A stretch of 64,000 nucleotides of DNA from contig JASJFT010000005.1 of NCBI GenBank assembly GCA_030770425.1, forward strand, positions 62,001 to 126,000. The letters are read 5' to 3'. The position numbers were made by a program, and so were the translations under genes. Of this stretch, positions 1 to 11,259 are shown piece by piece (positions within the stretch are counted from its first letter, which is position 1; each line of letters opens with the position of its first letter). Origin of the DNA: Darksidea phi (lineage: Eukaryota > Ascomycota > Dothideomycetes > Pleosporales > Lentitheciaceae). Below the pieces are notes generated by a model. That model saw only the letters and a program-made list of their open reading frames with translations. It was not told where the DNA came from and made no database searches.

Positions 1-2479
1 TTCGTGTCGAGTTAAACTCGAGGGTATTCAAAACTGTGTACCGGCGTTCCTCGCCCAGTACGTTGAGAATGAGATGATCGCCCTCCCGACCGACAAAGGT
101 AAAACCGACGTCGCGTGCTGTAGCCACAAGGGCGGCCTCATCTGGAGACTGAGCTTTGAACTCGATTTTGGGCGGGTCGCCGGGAGTTCGTTCCGTGACT
201 ACGGTATGGCAAAGGGCTAAAGCAAGCATGAATCGTTCATTCGCCATCTTTTGCTCGTGGCCCGAATCTCCTGCCAGGTCTTCGATGAAATCGGGGGCAA
301 CAAAGGTAAGATTATCGTCCCATAGGTAAGGATTATCGTGTAACTTCCTGGCACTTTCAATCATCCGAATGCGGTCGCGCGCAATCTGCTCGCGTGCACG
401 AGCGCCCTCGACATCGACATCGACGCCCTGTCTTCGCTGCATGCCGGCTTGAGCTTCGGTATATGCTTCGCCGTACGGAACGCCGTTTATTGTGGCCTTC
501 TTGAACTCCATAACATTTTGCGTCAGCGTGCCCGTTTTGTCCGAGAAAATGTACTCGATTTGCCCAACATCATCGGAGATGTTCCAAGATTTGGGTGTGC
601 ACGGATAGTCGATGGCTTCGTAGTACATCTGGACATCGCTGTAGATGAAAACAGCCTGGAGTGTCCGAATAATTTCTAGAGTGATATAGAGAGAAATTGG
701 CACCAAGTTCTGGAACAATATGATTCCCGCCCAGAAAGCGATGACCCCATCTAAAGCAGCGTTGTTGTTGCCAAAAGACCCGAATTCAAAGAGGGAATGC
801 GATGTGTCAGGCTTACTCCAGAATGTCCCAAGGACGATACCGGATACGAGACACATGAAGAACAGGATGATAAAGTTGTAGACGACGTTCCAATTGAGGT
901 CCTTGCTGATTTTGGCGCGCTTGCTCGGTGTTATGCCTGCGTTGAGCATGATCTTAGACTCTTCTCCTGTAAAGACAACAATGCCCAAGACCCACTCAGT
1001 ATTCCGCAATTGGCATCCGCGAAGCAGGAGATTGTTGATGGAAATTGGCTCTGCCATCGCGTATGGCGCCGCGTTGGGATCTTTGGCGTCGTGTTGCATC
1101 CACCGAATCACGGCGCTATACGAATAGAGGTTTGAGTGTGGCCCTTCGCTTTCGACCCAGAACTCTGACTGCTCGCAGTGACGCGCATGCTTGACACCAC
1201 GGGTGCAATGCAGAGCATTGCGGACCTTCAAATTGGTCTCGCCGTCAAGGTTCTTAGTTTCAACGTAGCAAGCGCCATCATCTGAGGACGTGGAAATAAC
1301 AACAACGTCGGCCGGAATCTCCTCATCGTTGTACAAGCGCACAAAGTCGCCAACCTGCACGTTTTTCCACGCATCCTTCTTGAACCGAGCCTTTCCCGGA
1401 GTTGTTTTGTATGGATCGAGCACGCTACCCCAAAATTTGGTAGTCCGCGCTCCAGGGCCTCGAGCCTTATCTCCTTCTTGCATGTGCGTGCGATCTCCGG
1501 ACTTGACTGCATCTGTAGCAAGTGGGGGCGAATGCCGCGGCGACTGTCCGGGAAGAGGCGATGGGACAGGGGTCATCTGGATGGCGTCCTGCTCCGCAGA
1601 AAAGTAGGAAGAGCGGTTGGAAACGACCGACGCTCTTCTAGTGTCGATTGAAGGCCGTGACCCGTCGCCCTGCTGTCCTTCACCCTGCTTGCCCTTCCCA
1701 GATTTCCTGTCTTTCCATAGACGCCAAATCGAAAGAATACCTCTTGTGGTTGCCTTCTTGAATTTCCGCCATAACGATATCGTGTCCTCGGCAGTGTTGA
1801 CATTGTTGTAATCAACCAGTCTGTGGATAGGCGCGTTGTTGAGCTCGTTATCGAGCACCGTTCTGCGCCAATCCTCAATGGCATCTTTGATGGCTGTCAC
1901 GCTGAGGATTACAATAAGAGGTGCAGCATTGAGCGCTGGATTCGAAGCGCCGAAAATGGAGAAAATCTACAGCGGGGGATGTCAGCGTAAAAAGCAACAG
2001 GTGCTCGGGGGAGTGCATACGCCAAGGATAATGATGAATAAGAAGTACACGTTGGCGATGTTGTGAAACTGGAACCACAAGTTTTTCGGAATAAAGCTTA
2101 GAGGGGTATATTTCGCCGTTCTTATCTTATTACGCGCGTAGTGAGCTTTGGGATGGCCTTCCTCGTCGCGCTCATGGGCGGGGAGGGGAATGTTGAAGTA
2201 GACTGTCCGGCCGGTGTCCTGCTCATCGTTGTCCGCCTCTTCACTCGTGACATCGCCGTTTTCCGACGGCCCGGTCTCCTTCCCTAGCGAGTCTCGTTTC
2301 TTCTCGCTGTTGGAGCCCATCCGCCGGTGCAGACGCTCCTTGAGCGAGTGCCGCTTGTTCTCAGCTTTGACGCCCGTCGCGCGATGTGTTGCCCATCGGA
2401 TCCGCTTCACGGGATTCGTCACCTCGGTGGCATCCGACACCGGCGGTGGTGGAGGCGGGGGGTGTGGTGAAAGCGACAT
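1..2479 (-). CDS. DNF1: Dnf1-type phospholipid-translocating P4-ATPase (5' part, cut at window start)
   Basis: This is a P4-ATPase that flips aminophospholipids to the cytosolic leaflet of plasma-membrane, Golgi and endosomal membranes, normally with a Cdc50-family partner. Exon 1 is 2479-2021. A 54-bp GT..AG intron covers 1967-2020, and exon 2 stays open to the window edge, giving about 808 of a usual ~1,400-1,550 residues. The Pro-rich start is followed by the family signature RNKIRTAKYTPLSFIPKNLW and a first membrane segment (VYFLFIIIL). The actuator loop has DGETNLKVR (near 1230-1250), as in flippases rather than the TGES of ion pumps. The phosphorylation motif DKTGTLTQN has its Asp at 541-539. 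The N-domain motif KAQSPDEAAL lies near 125-165. The hydrolase end and later membrane helices lie outside the window. The long linker between segments 2 and 3 with a Ser-rich insert suits the Dnf1/Dnf2 branch better than Drs2. Confidence 0.93.
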
Positions 2480-3763
2480 TGTCGCGTGGGTTTGCAGCAG
2501 ATGGCTCGGGGATGCTGGGCTAGCTGCTATCCGGCCTCAGCCGCAAAGGCCTATATGTCGCACGGCCGGCCAATTTGTCGCGCTATAGGCAATAACGACG
2601 TGTGGATGATGATGCTGGAGGTGCCGGTGTCGGTAGCTGCGGTTTCGAAGGAGGTTGAGGCTGTATGGGGGGTTTGACTTCCGGCCAAGACGGATATTAG
2701 GAGGGTGGGACGTGAGCGAGCGACGTTTCCTAAGTCATGAGCGGGGGCGAGCGATGAGGGCGGATGCAGCCAAAGAGGATGTTGCAGGCGGCGTCGTCAG
2801 TGCATGAGCACAGCTGATGACAGGAGGCAAATAAGCGGACGGTCGGTTTGCTTTCTAGAGAACGTTGCGTTGTTGCTTGCTGACCGAGCACGGGTGGCAG
2901 CGCAATAGTTTGGCCGGGGGGTTCTTTGGGACAGAACAGCGCGGCGGAAATTAGCGTTCCTCTTGACGTTGACACTCGACCCGGACCATCCGCGCCGCGC
3001 CAATTTCAAACAGCGTCCACGGGTGAATGCGCGCTGAGGTACTGACTCTGGAGCGATGAGGGGGTTTAGGTAACGGTGCAGGCAGAGGAGCTGCGTGTGT
3101 GGACGGTGTGCTCGATGGGCTGCGGCCGCTGGGCGTGTCGGGGCTTGGAGCAATCCTCCTTACGCTGGTGTCAGATGCAACGGGCGCAGCTTCACTATGG
3201 GCGTCTATCTATAATTGCTCCTCGCCGCAGCACCAATCCTGTCGAGCAGCGAAACGCACTCGGCGCAAGATCAAAAGTCAGCCTCGTAGCACGTTACGAC
3301 ATGTACGCGACTACGCGGGCCCTCACTTGTAACACTGCGAGTCCTGATGCAAGAAGGCGCACCAGCAGATCCGCCGCTCCGAGACTGCTCGCATGAAGAC
3401 TGCCGGTACCCGGCCAATTCAGGGACGCGCGCTGGTGATTGCAATGCGAAACGTTGAAACGCCCTCATAAACCTCCTGTGCCTGTCATGGCCCCAGAGCA
3501 TCCGTGTGCGACCGCCGTTGTAGCGCTGCCGCAAGGCTAGACAATCGGCCAGGATGAGTGCAGTGCCGATTATGTACTCGCAGGGCGTATGCACTCCAAG
3601 GCCTGCCGTTCGGATGTCGATGAGATGGGTGTTCCGTTGCTTGGCCAAGGCTGGTCACATGTTCGCGCGTCGCAGGTCGTGCCGCTCCGCATCCGAGACG
3701 ACGCACAGTTGATGCCCGCGCCAAGTGAGCAACGACCTCATACCATCCCTATCACTCGTCACT
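2480..3763. other. Intergenic, divergent promoters
   Basis: About 1.3 kb separates the start of the flippase gene on the minus strand from the start of the seven-exon gene on the plus strand. Open frames of up to about 125 codons occur on both strands but none shows a motif or fits a splice model. It is read as two back-to-back 5' regions. Confidence 0.6.
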
Positions 3764-6176
3764 ATGCCTCCCCAGAAAAGAAGCATACGCGATTTCTTCG
3801 CACCTGTGCAGAAAGACGCGCCAACCATCAAGCAACCAGGTGCGCCGCCAGCCAACCTGCATCTGGCCGTCTTGTCAAACTGACCCACCGTGACGCCTCA
3901 GCACCGAAAATCGCCGCCGTCCCGCGAGGAACTTCGTCTACCCCTTCAAAGACACACAGTAATGACTTTTCGCGAAGTTCGTCGCCGCCGCTGTCATCCT
4001 CGCCTCCCCAGGACCCCGCCATAGGCGACACCATCTGGGTGGCCACGTCGCGAACGACAGCCCCGGACGACGGTCCCCCTTCGACGTCACAATCATCAGC
4101 CAATTCAGCAAGTATAAGTAGAAGAATTGTGTCGAACGGCGAGCTGGTAGTGCTGAATTCCGACTCTGACACAGACGATCTCCCCGAGTTTGACTTTGGC
4201 CAACCCACCACCATATCCAAACCCATGGCCCCCGTCACGAAAATAAAGCCCAGGGACGAAGCCAAAAAGAACGGTCTGCGCAAACCCCCGCCGAAGCGAA
4301 AGGAAGACAGTTCGTTCAGCCTCTTCATCCAGACGGCCGAAAAAGGTGCTGAGATGGAGCGAAAGATTGCAGAGGAGAAGGCGAATCTGGACAAACCTTT
4401 GATTGAAGAGCTATCGGCAGAGTTTGAAATGAGCGAAAAAGCATTGGCGGATGCCATACACGACGAAGAGGACCCGGAGAAAGGAAAGCGCCTGTGTCTC
4501 GCTATGCAAAGGACCAACGCTCTGCATTCGGAGTGTGTATTCAACTTCTTTGATGAAAACCGGGATGGCAGTGCACTGCGAGACTTCCCCTTCCCCATGG
4601 AGAGTCTCCCAAACCAGCGATGGGCATCGAGTTTTGAAGGTTAGCTTGCCCTTACGTGATGCGCGCTCGGGTTTAACGTGTGAAAGAACAACCGACGAGA
4701 GACCAGGCTTTCCTGTCGGGCTTTGCTGAGAGAGTCTTTCGGTACCAGCAACTTCCGGATGAGCTTGCTACGTGGATGATCCATCAAGGTATTGTAGAAA
4801 ACTTCATCTATCGAGCTCTGCTAATGCTGGAAGTCTGCGTCTGCCGGAACGATGTTCTCAATGACAAGTACATCCAACTTCTTAATGTAAGTCGAACACT
4901 ATCCAGTTTAGTCCCCAGTTCCTAATCCGGCTTAGGCAAACCACCACCTGTTACAGACCTTGCTTAATAAAGCCCGGCTAGACTCCTTGTTCATAGACCT
5001 AGGCGTAGACTTGCAGTGTCTGAACCCGCTGCGGGAGACTGTGCCCTCATACGAGTCCCATCCAGGTATGCTGAGCCGACTCGGACATCAATACCTATAC
5101 TGAGCCTTCCAGCACCTAAAAAACCAGTTCCGGCTTCATTGGTGTGGGTTTGTAGGTTATTACAGACAGCCGCTCCAAAGTAAGTACCTCATGACGAGGG
5201 ATTGGACGACACTGACTGCGTGATCCAGGTTACACACAGAAGCAAACAGTCATGCATTTTACATCCTCCTTCATCTGTGCATGGACTATAGTGTCAACTC
5301 GGATATTGATACACTCCACGCTGTCCAAGATGCTATAGAAGCAGTCATGTGTAGTTTAACTGACAACAGGAAGCTAGCGTCGCTCGTAAGGAATAGCTGT
5401 CTTTCATCTCGTCACATTACTAATTGAAATAGCTCAACAATGTCGTTCCATTACTACTTGAACGCATTCGGCATCCGGTCTTACAGCGAACCCTCGTTCG
5501 CAGTCTACCCGCGAAGTCTCCGCTGGCAGCCTACTTCCAGCGGTACCTGGCACTTTCGTTCCTTCTGCATCCTAAAATTATCGACACTGCTCTTGACAAA
5601 CCAGAGGTCCCGACATGGATTCATGCATATCTCGAAGAGTCACAGGACTTCCGCGTTACGAAAGGAACAAAGTACATGTCCCTCGCCGCTCGTCTGACCC
5701 TCCTAGACGTCGCTGTCGGTCCAGGCCTATTAACAGTACCTTATTACCCTCTAATAAGCCCCGCCACTTCTCGAGATGGGTCGTCACCAATCACTGCTCC
5801 AGATCCTCAATCTTCAGAGGAAAAAGCGTTCAACAATGAGGTCGAGGCACTCGCCCAGCGCATCAAGCTACTCAGCAATTCAATCATCGAAACAGGCGTG
5901 TTGTCCGATTTGTCAAGACTGGAAGCGAAGGACTGTAGTGAGAGGCTATACCATCGGCTCGAAAACGCTGTCAGAATCGGCGGGAAGAAGTTGATTGACA
6001 TCTTTGGTGACAGTGAACAAATTAACGGCACCAAGAAGATGTACCAGTGGCTGGGACAAAAGGGCAAGAGCAGATCGCACACATCTGTATTGAACGAAGT
6101 GAACGGCACTGTTGGCGACATGAGCATCTCCAATTCAAAATTCGAACCATTGGAAGTCGGTGATGGACCGACCTAG
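3764..6176 (+). CDS. Seven-exon nuclear-type protein, possibly CANIN/Nse6-like Smc5/6 partner
   Basis: Exons are 3764-3839, 3902-4639, 4687-4886, 4936-5065, 5113-5179, 5229-5385 and 5433-6176, giving 703 residues. All six introns are 47-62 bp with GT..AG ends, and every join keeps the frame. The N-terminus reads MPPQKRSIRDFFAP; the S-I-x-x-F-F core looks like a PCNA-binding (PIP-box) motif, but the usual Gln is not correctly spaced. An acidic Ser/Asp segment (NSDSDTDDLPEFDF) follows, then a charged stretch likely to be helical (around 215-300), then a long helical C-terminal half rich in Leu (for example LLHLCMDYS, YLALSFLLHP). This disordered-then-helical layout matches fungal CANIN (SLF2/Nse6-related) proteins that recruit Smc5/6 to damaged DNA. 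That assignment is by general resemblance only. The gene itself is well supported; the function is tentative. Confidence 0.8.
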
Positions 6177-7448
6177 CTACATAGTACCACTGTATATCGG
6201 CCGGGAGATTCCGTCTAATAATACGTGCATCCGCCGAGATTCACCGACGTCGAAACAAACCTTCGTTGCCAACGCACCAGGACATGTCAGGAACATCCCT
6301 CGAGCACACCGTTTCCCCACTTCTTTTCTTCACGCGAAACTCAAACGGAGACTTTAAATCGCGAACCCAACAACAAACTCAACACTGAAGATACAGTCAT
6401 ATCTTGCATTCTTCGAGAGTGGGAACCATAGGTGTTCTCGGTCACGAGTGCACAGACCATGTCGATAGTTGCGCAACTTCGCTTCGGCGAGTTCTTGCAG
6501 TTTAAGGGGGGATCTTCAGGGACAGCGGGATGTTTGAATGCGACTGGGGTTGTGAAGGCGCACTATCAAGAACTTGATCGAATCCAGTCCAATGCATATG
6601 AAGTACGAAAACTCATCGGTTTGCCTCGCTTTCGGACATGATAGACTGGTCGTAAACACTCGCAAGATGGTGGAAAGAGTAGCGTCTACCATGAATTACA
6701 GTTTCTCAAAGGCAGGGCGGCTTAGCCCAACATGACGACGCAGTTAGCGCGCTCAGACAGGCCGGCCGACGACATGGGGTGTTCCTTTTAATTTTAATTT
6801 TAGGCACAGGTTTCGGGATTACATAGATGCAGCACGCTTAATCTCACACCTCGCCCGATCCAGAGCCGGTCAGCACGCTCAATCCACCAACAGTTTTGCT
6901 GGACGCTTGTATGCATCGGGGATTGACGGGAATTAAGCAGGCAGGGCGGCGGCCACGTGAGCCCTCGTGTAGATTTGGGTGGAGGTGTCGGCGGAGGACT
7001 AGAGCCGTTGGTGAGGGTGGCTGTGGGCTAGTGTTGGATTCAATGCATGTGCGGCTGCGCAGCATGAGTCGTGGAGCGGCTGCCGGGTTGCGTGGATGCC
7101 GGTATCGGGGTTTGGGTGGTGGGGGCCGAGAAGGGCAGGGCCGACGAGCACATTGCTGAGAGATGCAGACTGGAAAAGGAACTGGGCAGGTTCTTGAGCG
7201 ACATATAAAGGTTTTGAAACAAGACGTTGCGGTAACTGGCCGAGAGCAAACGTCAGCTGCATGGTATTTTGGTCTATAGAAAGGAACGCTAATGCTCAAA
7301 ATCAGATACAAAGTGAAGGTTAAACAATCCAAATGTTCATCAGCACCGCTGAGGCACATGACATTACCACTGCATCACCAGATCGAGACGTGTAGGAAGG
7401 GTGCTGTCCAAGCGCCTCTTTCAAACCAACCCCCTCTCCAACCGCTCT
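6177..7448. other. Intergenic between convergent genes
   Basis: This is 1.27 kb between two converging 3' ends. Short open frames occur in several phases, including a 171-codon minus-strand frame at 6844-7359 rich in Pro, Arg and Ser. None has recognisable domains or a splice partner. An A/T tract (ttttaattttaatttta) lies near 6786-6803. Confidence 0.55.
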
Positions 7449-8647
7449 CTACAGCCCCCCCAACCCATTCTTCTCGTCGATGTGCCTGTACCTCTCCTGC
7501 TCCTGCCTCCAGTTCAGCACCATGGCGACGCAAAGGACAAGAACTGCGTCGAGACCGACGATGCCGAAAGCTGCAGTGAAAATCAGGTCGAGATACTTGT
7601 TGGCGAAGGAAGAGAATTGGCCGATGCAGCCGCCCTTTTGCGCGGCAACGAGCGGGTTGGTGCAGGTATTATCCACGACGAAACGAGGGGCGGTCGAGTT
7701 AAAGTAGCCACAGCAGTTAAACTAAGGTTTGGTCAGCGCCGTCTTTGGAATAGCATCCGCCTCACGACCCTGGGCATGGAGGATGCCGTCAGAGCCTCAG
7801 CACGTGCTGAACCTCGACTTCTACTACGTCGACACTTCACGTCTGATGGCGCAGCGAAAGGCTTGCGCAATTTGAGTTGCTATGTAGTTGCGCCAATGAA
7901 GTTGAGGTGCAATACTCAGCCCATGCTCCAGCAGACGGAAAGAGTCGGCGTAGTAGTCGGCGTAACAGTGCCGCCATCCCACGTAGGAAGAGACCATACC
8001 TTTTGTTGCAACAAGCTCTGGATAGCCGGGGTTTCGCGAGCCCAGACGTTGTTCAAGTTCGAGCGTGTCTGCAGTGTCTCTACCCAGATAGCCAGACCGA
8101 GGCCGAGCGTGAAGGTTGCGCAGAAGACGACAAGCCAGCCCTGGGCGCGGAGCCAGCCTCGATTCGTCGGGAGGAAAAGGGCCGGTAGCGACAAGAGGAA
8201 AGTTACGAAAATGAAGATGGAGTTGACCACACCAGCTGCAGACTGGTTAGTGACGCCACTCGAATGACTTGCCGACGCCCCCGTGATACAACGGCCGCCC
8301 CAGTCACGCCATTAAGCCGGCGTCCATGTCCAACGGCGCAGCCTACGAGGGTACATCTCTCCCGCGGTGGATGTCACGGTGTGACGGGCTCAACGGCCGA
8401 TACTTCAAGACGTGTTCCGTTGGACATGGAGACGTATGGCTGGGCAGCCCATCTCTTGCTTTCAGCTTCGGGGTGTCGTACCTGTCAGTGGGCATTGGCC
8501 GAGCAGCAGGTTCTGCGCAACATTGTTGACGGTCGGAGTCTCGCGCAGCCGCTGCTCGGAGGAGAGGGAGAAGCCCAGGAGCAGTCCTCCGCAGCCGGCG
8601 AAGAGGAAGTCCATGACGACAAAGATCATCATGAGTTTGGTCGGCAT
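7449..8647 (-). CDS. PLS1: Fungal tetraspanin Pls1
   Basis: This is a four-helix membrane scaffold. In plant-pathogenic ascomycetes Pls1 is needed for penetration-peg emergence from appressoria, and in saprotrophs it acts in ascospore germination, in both cases by organising NADPH-oxidase-dependent actin. Exons are 8647-8482, 8235-8000 and 7721-7449 (224 residues, the usual Pls1 length). Helix 1 is MMIFVVMDFLFAGCGGLLLG. Helices 2 and 3 lie in exon 2, with the TNRGWL loop between them. Exon 3 opens with the tetraspanin CCG motif (FNCCGYFNST, Cys137-Cys138-Gly139), further loop cysteines (DNTC, GGC), helix 4 (LIFTAAFGIVGLDAVLVLC) and a charged tail ending ERYRHIDEKNGLGGL. The second intron is long (278 bp) but the join LLQQK/FNCCGY matches the family exactly. 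The promoter side faces MCM1. Confidence 0.9.
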
Positions 8648-10406
8648 GGTGGGCGCAGCGGGGGCGCAGCGGGCCCGATGGGTGGATGCTGTGTGGAGAG
8701 GGCTTTGCTATACGATGGCTGCCAGTGTAGAAAGAATGGAAGAGCCGTCCGGCGTGCTCTCGTCCAGCGACGATTATTGCAGAATTGGAAGATTAGATAC
8801 AGAGAAGCGAAGAGAAGAGAACGGGAGCGGCAGAGGGCAAGGCACGGGGCTGCAGCGGTGCCGCGAGCATTAAGAGGCACCCAGAGGGCGTTGCAGAGCG
8901 AGGCGTGCACCGTTTCAGGAGCGTCGCAGCCGTCGAGGCGCTGGCCGCGGATCACGGGCGCGACACGGTATACAAGCAGACGGTGGAGTGTCGCGCATCG
9001 CGGACGGTCGCAACGTCTGCGCGGCGAAGACGAACAGGTGGTTCGATCTGACTAGGACGAGACGCAAACGCGATGGGGCACGTGATGGTGGTGAGGAGGG
9101 TTGCGGTGAGGTTGGTGGCGGCGTGCAGCTGGACCGAGGCTGCCGCCGCGGCCGAAGACGGCAGGCGGTAAGAGGGCGCGAGGGCGCACACCCACACACA
9201 CGCCCCCGGACACGGCAGCAGCGACGCTGAGGTAAGCAGTAGCGCCCGCTAGCGCAACCACGGCGGTGCACTAGTGGCGCTACAGTGGGTCCGCCGGCGG
9301 GCGATTGGCCGTTCGCGCACCGGCGACGCTGCACCGAGGCCTGCGCCCTGGCCGGCCGAGGAGGGAAAAGCGCCGGCCGTGTGGCTGCCTGCTTCGAGCG
9401 TCTGACAGGTTCGATATTGCCTCTTTGAGAGCCACAGCACCGTCGACGCAACGGCGCGGTACAGACGACGCAGAAACACGGTGCCGAACCGCACACGCTC
9501 TGCCGGCCAGCGCGGCAGCAGCCTCGCGCACAGCTAGCAGGCGACGGCAGCGTTCCTGGCACCGCAGACGGCAGCTGCGGCGCCATCAGCGATTCAGCGG
9601 AGCCAGGGTGGGTGAGCATCACGTCCCAAGCGCAGCCAACCGTCGCGTCCGCGCCCGCGCCCACTCCCCCCCCCTAGTCGTCGACGACAGGACGTGCCGT
9701 GGGTGACCACCGACCAGAGCGGCCAGCTGCAAAATATACCTGCCTGCCGCCCGTTTCACTTTCCCCGATCCCTCCTTCGCTTTCCCTCTCTGAGCCGGCC
9801 CTCTGCACCACCCGTTGAGACTCCACCGTCCAGTGTCCCCTCCCTCCCCCCTCCCCCCTCCCCCCCGGCGCCCTCGCCCCATCGCTGCCCCTCGCGGCCA
9901 AGCTGCGGAACCCAGTCGAGGTTCGCTGCAACGGCGCTGCAAAAGCAAGCAAGCAAGCATCTGCCCACGAGCTCGCCAGCAGACGAGGTACGTACCTGTC
10001 CCGTCCGGGCTGCCCTGGCCGCCTGCCCGTCGCCCGTGTGTCGCTCCCCAGCCGCTCCCTGGCCCGAGTATTATTAGCTGGCCAAGCACTCGAGCGCCGC
10101 CATCGTCTTCCGCCGCACGCCCTGTGCGACCGAGCGCCTTTCCTTGCATTCCTTGCCCGCCCACCACAAAGGGTTCAGTCAGCGCAGCCCCCCGACCGAA
10201 TAAAACTTGTCTCTTTTCATTCCAAGCGCGCCTACTTTTCCTCTTTCATCCGCCCCGATTCTTTCTGGCCTAACAGCGCCCAGCACCGCCTGTAACCACC
10301 ACGCCCGGCAGCTGCCAAAGAGGCAATCCCCACACACGTCCACCGCGGCCCACAAGCAGTTAGGGCAGCCCAAACTCTCGCGACCAATCTCGCCGCCTTC
10401 ACCACC
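8648..10406. other. Long GC-rich intergenic region; possible MCM1 leader intron
   Basis: This is 1.76 kb between divergent PLS1 and MCM1. It is GC-rich, which produces long overlapping open frames on both strands (up to 249 codons on minus at 8915-9664) that are Arg/Pro/Ala-rich and carry no domain. A C-rich pyrimidine tract lies at about 9770-9880. A consensus donor (GAG/GTACGT at 9988) and a CTAAC-plus-AG acceptor near 10268-10283 would fit an intron in the MCM1 5' untranslated leader. That is inference without transcript data. Confidence 0.5.
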
Positions 10407-11259
10407 ATGGCCTCCGAGATCACCGACCACGACCAGAACGCGTCGCCCTCGGTCCACGACGACAACAATGGCGCCCTCGTCGCCGGCGACGTCAACCGCG
10501 GCACCAAGCGCCAGCGCCAGACGGCCGACGACGACGACGACGACGACGACAAGCCCGGTCGCGAGCGCCGGAAGATCGAGATCAAGTTCATCCAGGACAA
10601 GTCGCGTCGGCACATCACCTTCTCCAAGCGCAAGGCCGGCATCATGAAAAAGGTACGTCGACGCGCCCGCCCGCATCGCTGCATCGCTGCATCCCAGTCT
10701 TACCCGCTGCGCTCGCGCTTTACCCGCGTCGCATGAGAAACAAACCTCCGCCCGGCCTTGCTCGCTAACCCGCCCGCCTCCAGGCCTATGAATTATCCGT
10801 CCTCACCGGCACCCAGGTGCTGCTGCTCGTCGTCTCCGAGACGGGTCTCGTCTACACCTTCACCACGCCCAAGCTGCAGCCGCTCGTCACGAAGCCCGAG
10901 GGCAAGAACCTCATCCAGGTGCGTGCACCGCCATTGCACCCCTCCTCGCAGCAACCGCTAACACGTCGTAGGCCTGCCTGAACGCGCCCGAGCCCGCGAG
11001 CGACAACGCCAACGGCGTCGACGGCGGCGACCAGGTCGACTCGCCCGAGGACAGCCACGCCCAGGTGCCGACCGGCCAGCCGCGTGGTATGCCCCAAAAC
11101 ACCGGCATGCCGGCCGCATACATGACGCCCGAAGCCGCGTTGCACTACCAGCAATACCTCCAGACACAGCAACCCCCAAATCAGTACGCAGGGATGCCGC
11201 AAGGCGGAATGCCTCGTCACCCTACGCAACACTACTCGCAGGACCAGAAGCTCAGCTAG
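10407..11259 (+). CDS. MCM1: MADS-box transcription factor Mcm1
   Basis: This is an SRF-type MADS regulator that binds CC(A/T)6GG boxes and works with partner factors in mating-type, cell-cycle and developmental genes. Exons are 10407-10652, 10784-10918 and 10972-11259, giving 222 residues, with CTAAC branch points just before both acceptors. Residues 41-48 are a run of eight Asp immediately before the MADS box (about 52-110: RRKIEIKFIQDKSRRHITFS, then KRKAGIMKKAYELSVLTGTQ and VLLLVVSETGLVYTF). The first intron falls inside the MADS box after IMKK. The C-terminal third is Gln/Pro/Met/Gly-rich and low in complexity, as in other ascomycete Mcm1 proteins. The start has a CACCATGG context. The very long GC-rich upstream region suggests complex regulation. 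Confidence 0.95.

Noticed and set aside
3828..4598. 256-codon minus-strand frame
   Set aside because: It is antisense to exon 2 of the seven-exon gene, whose spliced frame continues coherently over all seven exons.
8915..9664. 249-codon minus-strand frame between PLS1 and MCM1
   Set aside because: Arg/Pro/Cys/Ser-rich low-complexity translation in GC-rich promoter DNA, overlapped by frames on the other strand.
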